The notes under the pieces were generated by a model, which worked only from the letters and a program-made list of their open reading frames with translations, did no database searches and was not told where the DNA came from. The translations under genes were made by a program, and so were the position numbers. From positions 1-55,612 of the forward strand of contig JAZOSU010000005.1 of NCBI GenBank assembly GCA_045657265.1: DNA of 55,612 bases, read 5' to 3'. This document shows, one piece after another, positions 50,072 through 55,612 of the stretch. Within the stretch, counting starts at the first letter, position 1, and each line of letters starts with the position of its first letter. The stretch is from RGIG9041 sp045657265. Lineage in GTDB: Bacteria > Bacillota > Clostridia > Oscillospirales > QAKW01.

Positions 50072-50746
50072 TTAAAATCTCCTGCATTTTGCACATTTTA
50101 TTTTCTTTCGCTCGCTTTTGTTATCAAACAATTTATAATCAATAATCTCTTGCAAATTTTCAGAAAACAGCTTCATGTTTTTGTAGTCATAATATTCTGA
50201 TGAGAATAATCCCAAAACTATTAATAAAACTACAAATATTACACTTGCCATCCATATGATTATTTCTACCACATATGTCGGAACAGTGGAATTATTATCA
50301 AAAACAGATGGTAATACGCTCCCCGAAAAAGCCAATAGCCCTGAAAATGTAAGGGTTCCCAATATAGCAAACGTCCTTTTTACTCGTTTTTCAAAAGTCT
50401 GCATTCGGTGTTTTAACCAATCTTGTAATGCCATTATTCCGTTTTGATCAACTATGTCGTAACTCTTCAAATGCTTAAACAATTCTTTTCCTAACTCTTT
50501 TTTTGCAGAAAATCGATTTTTAGACTCTTTTGTGATTTTCTTGTTTTTCCATAAAATTAAAACTAAAAATATAAGCAACGAAACGCCCGCACAAATTAGA
50601 GAAGGCCATTTCGAAGTTATTTGATACCTAATTACAAAGAATATGTATCCAAGCATAAACAACATACTAATCCAAAAAACCACGGGTAATTTTTGATTGT
50701 GTTTTTTTCTAAATTGCAGATAACTTCTATAAATAATAAAATTCAT
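50072..50746 (-). CDS. four-helix membrane protein, partner of the STAND-like NTPase
   Basis: A 224-residue protein with two pairs of membrane helices, at about 21-40 and 49-66, then about 125-147 and 157-181. Between the pairs is a basic cytoplasmic domain with an EKRVKRTFA motif. The C-terminus is short, basic and holds CAKC. Its stop codon is one base before the ATG of the STAND-like gene, so the pair is one translational unit. Paired helices with a cytoplasmic stretch resemble SLATT-type or other pore-forming defence effectors, but I see no specific domain. A 7-bp gap separates it from the methyltransferase gene. Confidence 0.6.
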   Translation of the reverse strand: MNFIIYRSYLQFRKKHNQKLPVVFWISMLFMLGYIFFVIRYQITSKWPSLICAGVSLLIFLVLILWKNKKITKESKNRFSAKKELGKELFKHLKSYDIVDQNGIMALQDWLKHRMQTFEKRVKRTFAILGTLTFSGLLAFSGSVLPSVFDNNSTVPTYVVEIIIWMASVIFVVLLIVLGLFSSEYYDYKNMKLFSENLQEIIDYKLFDNKSERKKIKCAKCRRF

Positions 50747-50753
50747 AAGTGGT

Positions 50754-51551
50754 TTATCCTCTATTTTTTATTTTCTTAAAGACAAAAATGTATTCGTGCT
50801 TAAACAGATAAAAGTCACTTGCTAACGCGCGATAACGCCAGATAGCTTTTTGGTTTGATTTACCTTTAGTATCTTCAAAGTTTTTGACCAATATGGCTTT
50901 TAACTTAAAACCGCGGGACAAGAACAAATTCATACAGTAGAATCCCAAAGGTACGATCTCGCTATTGGCGTATTTATCACCGATGACACAAGCACAATAT
51001 CTATTCTTCTCCAAATACTTCGATGTGTTATCTATAACTTCACCAAAGGATTGATTAAACTCTTCAAGAGAGTTGCAGTTTGACAAGTCTTTATCGTTGT
51101 CACTAAACTTGATAATATCCCAGTACGGCGGATGATAGATTACAAACTGTACCTTATCAATCCCGAAATGATGCAAACGATCTTCTATATTAGCCGTTCT
51201 GCTATCACCAACAATAATTGTTCCTTTGAAATCTTTTGCTTTTTCTTGCTCTACCAAATCGTGAGCTGCTTTGGCGACATCTTCCTGAAGTTCAATTCCA
51301 ATGGCATTTCTGCCTAATCTTTGCGCTTCAATTAAAGATGTTCCGCCACCGGCAAACGGGTCAAGAATCCAATCGCCTTTTTTCGTGTATCTTCTGAACA
51401 GTTGATTTGGAATTTGAGGAACAAAGTTGCCGTGATAGGAAGCATTATGAACACCAGATTTATCTCTTTTGTCAAATATCCAAAGAGAATCAGTAAGAAT
51501 ATCCTCATATTCCTTCCAGTTGTTCATGTCCAAATCATTATAACGAGCCAT
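50754..51551 (-). CDS. DNA methyltransferase, N4-cytosine/N6-adenine type
   Basis: A 265-residue methyltransferase. The S-adenosylmethionine site is D64-PFAGGGTSLIEAQRLGRNA, followed by GIELQ. The catalytic block is H140-PPYW (VIYHPPYWDIIKFS). PPYW is typical of N4/N6 amino-methyltransferases; the histidine in front is unusual (S, D or N is normal). Motif I comes before motif IV with only about 70 residues between, so the target-recognition part must lie at the C-terminus or be absent. It is three bases downstream of an HNH nuclease gene; together they look like a restriction-modification pair. Confidence 0.82.
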   Translation of the reverse strand: MARYNDLDMNNWKEYEDILTDSLWIFDKRDKSGVHNASYHGNFVPQIPNQLFRRYTKKGDWILDPFAGGGTSLIEAQRLGRNAIGIELQEDVAKAAHDLVEQEKAKDFKGTIIVGDSRTANIEDRLHHFGIDKVQFVIYHPPYWDIIKFSDNDKDLSNCNSLEEFNQSFGEVIDNTSKYLEKNRYCACVIGDKYANSEIVPLGFYCMNLFLSRGFKLKAILVKNFEDTKGKSNQKAIWRYRALASDFYLFKHEYIFVFKKIKNRG

Positions 51552-51554
51552 AGA

Positions 51555-52208
51555 TTACTTTTCCTTTATCTTCTTATTAAGTTCTTTACGCCACTCTGAA
51601 GGATTGTGCCAAAAACAACCGACACAACCGATATCGTCCGAGTAATTCTCATCACCAACATACCAAAACTCAATCTCTTTATAACCTTTTCCACGTTTGT
51701 TGGTTTTTGCACATTCCTCGCAAATTCGAGATTTTAAAAGATTGTTAGGGCTTGTTAAAAGCATAAACTTTGCTTTGATTTGCTCATCGGTCAAATTAGA
51801 ATTATCATCTTCATTTGTTGTCCAACGTACCTGAGGTGTTCTATGGTCAATCTCTAAAACCTTTGCAGCTTCAGTTCTCATTGAGTATTCATCCACACAA
51901 CCAAACAATTCTTTTGCTCTTTTGGCAACTTTGGCAGGAATACCTGTTCTTGCTTTAAGATTTTCTGTAACAATTTCGGTTGATTTTAGTTTTCTGTGCA
52001 CAGTTTTAATGCCGCAATTAGGGCATAGTATCATCTTATACCAATTACCACTTTCGTCTTGGTCAAGCTGAATGCCTTTTTCCTGGCGCCAAACTTGCCA
52101 AGTCTTAGCTTGGCCACTTAATAATTCACACTTGGAACAGTGCCATTTACAATCAGACATAGTTTCAAAATCTTTATATTGGTTACTACCTTCTTTAAAC
52201 GGGTTCAT
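51555..52208 (-). CDS. HNH-type restriction endonuclease with zinc clusters
   Basis: A 217-residue protein. The HNH core is EIDHRTPQVRW (D121-H122), NNLLKSRICEEC (N155-N156, C163, C166). Other cysteine groups are C20/C24/C27, CPNC at 62-65 and CVGC at 195-198, so one or more zinc ions are held. The length and the single HNH match small type II restriction enzymes. It lies between two different methyltransferases, the usual arrangement for enzymes that recognise asymmetric sites and need one methylase per strand. It starts a transcript of its own: a terminator lies between it and the upstream adenine methylase gene. Confidence 0.72.
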   Translation of the reverse strand: MNPFKEGSNQYKDFETMSDCKWHCSKCELLSGQAKTWQVWRQEKGIQLDQDESGNWYKMILCPNCGIKTVHRKLKSTEIVTENLKARTGIPAKVAKRAKELFGCVDEYSMRTEAAKVLEIDHRTPQVRWTTNEDDNSNLTDEQIKAKFMLLTSPNNLLKSRICEECAKTNKRGKGYKEIEFWYVGDENYSDDIGCVGCFWHNPSEWRKELNKKIKEK

Positions 52209-52250
52209 AAATTATCCCACCTTATTTTTTAGATGAGATAATTATAACAT

Positions 52251-52286
52251 AAAAAAAGTGACTTCACAAGGAGAAGTCACTTTTTT
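52251..52286. terminator. terminator between the two island units
   Basis: AAAAAAAGTGACTTC-acaag-GAGAAGTCACTTTTTT: a stem of 15 bp with T runs. It overlaps the end of the D12 methylase gene and divides the island into 55227-52277 and 52208-46319. Confidence 0.85.
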
Positions 52287-53275
52287 ATCAAACAATGTAG
52301 ATATTCCACGGTTTTGTCACTTTTATGGTTTCTGTTTTCGTCCGTGTCTGCTTTGAATCTACGGTAATCGGTTGAGAACATTTCATATTCGCCATATCTT
52401 TGCATTACTTCTCGAATCGTTTCGAAAGGCATTAAGCCTTCATTATTGTAACTCAAGAATATGTACTCGAAGTTCGCATTTCTAATTACGTCATCAAAAG
52501 CTTCGACAACCGTTCTTGGTGAACAGAAATCACTTTTTTGCTTGCTATAATCACGCAATCCCGTTTTTCCTTTAAGCTCGGGGGAATCATATCTTGCTAT
52601 GGTTTCGAGAACATGATAGTTGGCACAATATTGTCGTGCATTATACGGCGGATCTAAGTATAGTACATCGCCACCAATTATTCTGATTAGATCTGAGATG
52701 TTCTCATTATATGCTTTGCTTGATTTATCACCATCAATGATAGGGAGTAGTTCTAACTCAAATTCTTTGGCTGCAGATTTTTTAATCTGTTTCAGGAATG
52801 CACCGTATACCGATGCTGTGTTAGCATATTTGTCGATTGAGTTAATAAGACTTGCAAGAAGATAGTAATACTGAGCTTCATCAATATCTCCGCAATTCTT
52901 AAGTCGTTCCAACTCTATTCTAATCGAATCACATTTCTTACCATTTTCATCGGTGAAATAATTTCTTCCGCTACCGGAACCGGCACAATAGTTTTTGTAG
53001 ATAAATCCTTCTGTACCTTTCAAGGTGTTAAGGTGTTCAAGGATTCTTACTTCAAGGGGAGGAACATTTTCAATCAAATGTTTGTTCATTACATAACTGT
53101 AATATTGAATATCATTTGATAAAACTCTATATCCTTTTTCCTTAAAGGTTTTTCCTACTACACCAGTTCCTGCAAACAAGTCAGCAAATACTTTGTTTGT
53201 ATCAGTTCCTGCGACGGTTGCTATTGTTTCGGTAAGAAAGTCCATAAGTGAATACTTTGAACCTATATAATTCAT
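52277..53275 (-). CDS. D12-class DNA adenine N6-methyltransferase
   Basis: A 332-residue methyltransferase. Motif X is MNYIGSK at the N-terminus, motif I DLFAGTGVVGKTF at 32-44 and motif IV LDPPYNARQY with D208-PPY. This order is that of the alpha (Dam/D12) class, which methylates adenine at N6. The insertion at about 90-190 would hold the target recognition part. It is first downstream of the EVE-like nuclease gene (59-bp gap) and last of its transcript. It is the second methylase of the island and may protect the other strand of the site cut by the HNH protein, or pair with the nuclease of 54490-55227. Confidence 0.9.
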   Translation of the reverse strand: MNYIGSKYSLMDFLTETIATVAGTDTNKVFADLFAGTGVVGKTFKEKGYRVLSNDIQYYSYVMNKHLIENVPPLEVRILEHLNTLKGTEGFIYKNYCAGSGSGRNYFTDENGKKCDSIRIELERLKNCGDIDEAQYYYLLASLINSIDKYANTASVYGAFLKQIKKSAAKEFELELLPIIDGDKSSKAYNENISDLIRIIGGDVLYLDPPYNARQYCANYHVLETIARYDSPELKGKTGLRDYSKQKSDFCSPRTVVEAFDDVIRNANFEYIFLSYNNEGLMPFETIREVMQRYGEYEMFSTDYRRFKADTDENRNHKSDKTVEYLHCLIKK

Positions 53276-53334
53276 GTCCTCACCTCACTTTCGTCTTTGA
53301 TTATATCACATCTGCTTTTATATATCCAGCATTT

Positions 53335-54477
53335 TTAGAAAACTTTTTCGAAGGTAATATCTGTATCTTTTCTTTCAAAACCTATAAATTCAACTTCAGC
53401 TATTTTTTCATTATAAAACGCGATTTTATTTGAATTATTAAAATCACTTATGGCTGCTTCAAACTTTTGTTTTTTCTGAGTATTTCGAGTAAACTTTTTA
53501 GCAATTACCGTTGGTATAATTTTGACTTCCTTGTTATCATTGAGGTTTGGAACTATATATTGTTGAATCCATCTAATATACCAACCGATCTGTTCCTTTA
53601 TAATTTTTTCAGATGGTGTTTCATATTTTAATTCGCAAACTCTTATGTAATAATTGTGTTTTGTTTCGGAAATCATTAATACATCGATTCGTTGCTCACC
53701 AACGCTACAAACCACTTCATTACCAATCCAACATTTTACTACATCATTAGGCAATAAAATCTTCGATAAAGGTAGTTTGTCAAAATTTTGTGTTATATAC
53801 GACTGTAAATGCACCTCAAAAGAGCCCGAAACCTTTAACAATCTTTCTCTTATGGTTAAAGGAATAGATGTATCTCCCATATATAAATGCTTTTCTTCCG
53901 ATTTCACTATTTCTTGCTTTATCGAATCATATGTATAATTTTCCGAGTACAGACAGTTTTTGTTATTACTCGAAATCAATAGGTTCAGATTTGAAGATTC
54001 ATAATCCGTTAGAAATGAACAACCTCTTAAACCCGTTAGTTTTCGGTAAATCATACTCCAACACATTTGATATGGGTGTTCAACAATTCTCAAATCATCT
54101 AATGCCTGGTGTTCCGAAATACCCTTGTTAAAAACAAGATATGGCTTTATTTTAACTCTAAACGGTAAATACTTATCCAATTCTTTTCCTAAATAATTTG
54201 TGGATTTTAGTTCAAAAAATGGCTCGCTTGCAATTTGGAAAAAACCAAAAAACTTTTTACATCCTGTAACATAAAATACAACCAAATCGTTAACACGAAC
54301 TTTTGAAATATCCGCAATCATGCCAACTAATGTTTTTTCGGTATATCCGGAAGGGGTGTTTTGTTTGTGAGCGTATAAAAAGTTCGGTTCGTTTTCAGCA
54401 TAGCCCGTTCCAGCAAACATATATTCTAAATGTACTTTAAAAGTTTGCTCATTTACAACAAAAACGTGTGTCATCAT
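53335..54477 (-). CDS. EVE/PUA-like domain fused to a DUF91/NucS-type PD-(D/E)XK nuclease
   Basis: A 380-residue protein. The first 150 residues start THVFVVNEQTFKVHLEYM and contain VRVNDLVVFYVTGCKKFFGF followed by FQI. These strands resemble EVE/YTH-type PUA folds, which bind flipped modified bases. The C-terminal part has E223 in the first helix, RIDVLMI (D265), CELK (E282, K284) and a glutamine Q296 in a following helix, the layout of DUF91/NucS nucleases. A base-reading domain joined to a nuclease is the plan of modification-dependent (type IV) restriction enzymes. Between nuclease and methylase genes of the island, it would cut foreign modified DNA. The domain calls are by eye. Confidence 0.6.
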   Translation of the reverse strand: MMTHVFVVNEQTFKVHLEYMFAGTGYAENEPNFLYAHKQNTPSGYTEKTLVGMIADISKVRVNDLVVFYVTGCKKFFGFFQIASEPFFELKSTNYLGKELDKYLPFRVKIKPYLVFNKGISEHQALDDLRIVEHPYQMCWSMIYRKLTGLRGCSFLTDYESSNLNLLISSNNKNCLYSENYTYDSIKQEIVKSEEKHLYMGDTSIPLTIRERLLKVSGSFEVHLQSYITQNFDKLPLSKILLPNDVVKCWIGNEVVCSVGEQRIDVLMISETKHNYYIRVCELKYETPSEKIIKEQIGWYIRWIQQYIVPNLNDNKEVKIIPTVIAKKFTRNTQKKQKFEAAISDFNNSNKIAFYNEKIAEVEFIGFERKDTDITFEKVF

Positions 54478-54489
54478 ATATCTCCTCTA

Positions 54490-55227
54490 TTAGATTAAAC
54501 CTCTATCTATGAGTTTAAGAATTCCGGCAATATTGAATCTGAATTTCAAGCAATTTCTATTTCTGTGGACTTGAAATTGTCCAATGCTAATGCGATTGTA
54601 TCTAAGTGTATTACATTCGCTCCAAGTATTTACTGTCTGTGTAAACGAAATCAAATTGGGATCCCAACGCACTTGCTCCGGCAAATTTCTTAAAGCAATA
54701 CATTGAGGATTATTGGTTGGAGTGCCAAATCTATCTAACACATTATAAAAATGCAAATAATGGTCGCAATGGAACATATATCGCCAGTAAACATCAAGCA
54801 TCATACAAATGTTATCCATAGAAAAACATTTAAAAACATATGCTCTGCTTTCGTATGTATCCGGCAAACGCAATCTTCTCAATTCTTCATTAATATCAAA
54901 CCCAAATTCGTCTTGCAAAAAAGCAAAATATGTCTCACTTGTAGGCTGCCCAATAACTTGAGGTGCTACTAATCCAAGGCGTCGTTGATTTGATTTTACT
55001 GATAAAGTTTGATCGTTTTCTAAGATAAAATCTACCGGATTTTGATTCTCAGCAATATGTTCTACTGGAAGAGGTATATCTAATTGCTCAAAAACATCAT
55101 CAATAATACCGCTTATGGAATCAGCGATATCTTCATCACCTCTAACTCTGTATAAAGGTGAAACTTCTACATCGAATGTATCTGCTATTGCTAATTCAGC
55201 AGAAATACCAACCGTTTCATTATTCAC
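54490..55227 (-). CDS. probable type II restriction endonuclease, PD-(D/E)XK type
   Basis: A 245-residue protein. GISAELAIADTF (E11) followed by NPVDFILENDQTLSVKSN (D66, S76-V-K78) looks like the E...D...(D/E/S)XK core of type II restriction enzymes. The helix GxxAExAIxDxF at the start is frequent in that group. The middle part has YVFKCFSMDNICMMLDVYWR and the C-terminus IDRGLI. I use the GTG at 55227, which lies 6 bp after AGAGGTG; a GTG at 55236 is also possible. It is the first gene of the operon with the EVE-like nuclease and the D12 methylase, and could be the restriction partner of that methylase. Confidence 0.55.
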   Translation of the reverse strand: MNNETVGISAELAIADTFDVEVSPLYRVRGDEDIADSISGIIDDVFEQLDIPLPVEHIAENQNPVDFILENDQTLSVKSNQRRLGLVAPQVIGQPTSETYFAFLQDEFGFDINEELRRLRLPDTYESRAYVFKCFSMDNICMMLDVYWRYMFHCDHYLHFYNVLDRFGTPTNNPQCIALRNLPEQVRWDPNLISFTQTVNTWSECNTLRYNRISIGQFQVHRNRNCLKFRFNIAGILKLIDRGLI

Positions 55228-55255
55228 TATCTTCACCTCTTAAACAATTTTAATT

Positions 55256-55284
55256 ATTTTAACATATTATCCTAATTTCTGCAA
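55256..55284 (-). promoter_or_regulatory. promoter of the island operon
   Basis: On the minus strand TTGCAG (55279-55284) and TAAAAT (55256-55261) are 17 bp apart, 29 bp before the first start codon. Only fairly close to consensus. Confidence 0.55.
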
Positions 55285-55459
55285 CTTTTGACTTGTACTT
55301 ATTTTTAAAGATAGTATTTATTTGAACTGTATACTATCGCTTATTCCTTTTAGATAAGAGACTGTTAGTTCGAGTATCCGTAATACGATTTTAAGAAACC
55401 TCATAAAAGTTAACTTTTTCTGGAGTTTTCACAGTTAAATCGGGACGTAAAATCTGTAA

Positions 55460-55484
55460 TTTTGACCCTATATTTGACCACAAC
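55460..55484. repeat. 25-bp direct repeat, right copy (possible attachment site)
   Basis: Identical over 25 bp to 45847-45871. It lies in the gene-free end of the window (55285-55612), which otherwise holds only a hairpin. Confidence 0.8.
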
Positions 55485-55529
55485 CAGAAAAAAACACATC
55501 AAAAATAACCCAAGAAGGTAATAAAAAAG

Positions 55530-55554
55530 CACTCAAAAAGCCCTTTTTTGAGTG
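55530..55554. terminator. hairpin, possible terminator at the window end
   Basis: CACTCAAAAAG-ccc-TTTTTTGAGTG with A/T-rich flanks. It may end a minus-strand gene beyond the window. I see no gene between 55285 and 55612. Confidence 0.5.
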
Positions 55555-55612
55555 TATTAGTACAAATTATTTCCGCATTTTTATGCAATTTGCCCTACAC
55601 TATGCTTTGGGA

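Larger units (their letters stand above)
45847..55484. other. probable genomic island with defence genes
   Basis: A region of about 9.6 kb between perfect 25-bp direct repeats, next to a tRNA-Pro gene and a tRNA-Pro pseudogene. Its genes are all on the minus strand, all have restriction, methylation or STAND-type features, and the spacing is dense. Housekeeping genes (uvrBA) lie outside. I see no integrase inside, so the island is either moved in trans or part of a larger element whose other end is beyond the window. Confidence 0.5.

Noticed and set aside
45847..55484. Prophage
   Set aside because: There are no capsid, terminase, portal, tail, lysis or integrase genes; the content is only restriction, methylation and STAND-like genes.

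Overview
The window looks like part of the chromosome of a low-GC, anaerobic Gram-positive bacterium of the class Clostridia (probably Oscillospiraceae or a relative). This rests on A/T-rich codon use, strong AGGAGG-type ribosome binding sites, TTGACA-17-TATAAT promoters, intrinsic terminators after most units, a pyruvate formate-lyase pair under a ZTP riboswitch, a manganese riboswitch on a P-type ATPase, GltS, NhaC and MntP transporters, and the absence of any respiratory gene. I cannot name the species.

Layout. 1-3 kb: the tail of an ElaA-like acetyltransferase, two decayed gene fragments, an XRE regulator divergent from a zinc-ribbon/OB-fold membrane protein, an OPRT-like protein without the usual acidic PRPP motif, and a LacI regulator killed by a stop codon. 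3-10.2 kb: one operon of a DUF6273 membrane protein, three SPFH (HflK/HflC-like) proteins and a P1B-type metal ATPase. 10.2-13.2 kb: a cluster of hairpins, then a YtrA-type GntR regulator with an ABC transporter and a lipoprotein. 13.3-18.2 kb: YebC, an NhaC antiporter behind a long structured leader, an AlaX editing protein and a low-molecular-weight phosphatase. 18.2-21 kb: a P-type ATPase behind a yybP-ykoY (Mn2+) riboswitch. 21.1-27.1 kb: a flavin/Fe-S Old Yellow Enzyme with both subunits of aconitase X, a YaiI protein and a ribulokinase. 28-32.6 kb: tRNA-Leu, a stand-alone TrpB, and a plsC-gltS-mntP operon. 32.7-45.5 kb: pflBA with its ZTP riboswitch, a ferritin-like protein, a PHP hydrolase, an IS30 remnant, a secreted beta-helix protein and uvrBA.

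45.7-55.6 kb is a defence island next to a tRNA-Pro gene and a tRNA-Pro pseudogene. A perfect 25-bp direct repeat lies at both edges (45847-45871 and 55460-55484), which suggests a mobile insertion, but no integrase is visible. All seven island genes lie on the minus strand. The upstream unit codes for a PD-(D/E)XK-like protein resembling a type II restriction enzyme, a protein that appears to join an EVE/PUA-like domain to a DUF91/NucS-like nuclease, and a D12-class adenine methyltransferase. After a terminator the second unit codes for an HNH nuclease, an N4/N6 methyltransferase, a four-helix membrane protein, and a 1250-residue STAND-like NTPase with a PD-(D/E)XK-like N-terminus and a long C-terminal region. 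This is the best candidate for an undescribed system: restriction-modification, possible modification-dependent cleavage and an Avs-like sensor linked to a membrane protein. The second candidate is the SPFH/P1B-ATPase operon.

All identifications come from reading motifs by eye; no database search was possible.
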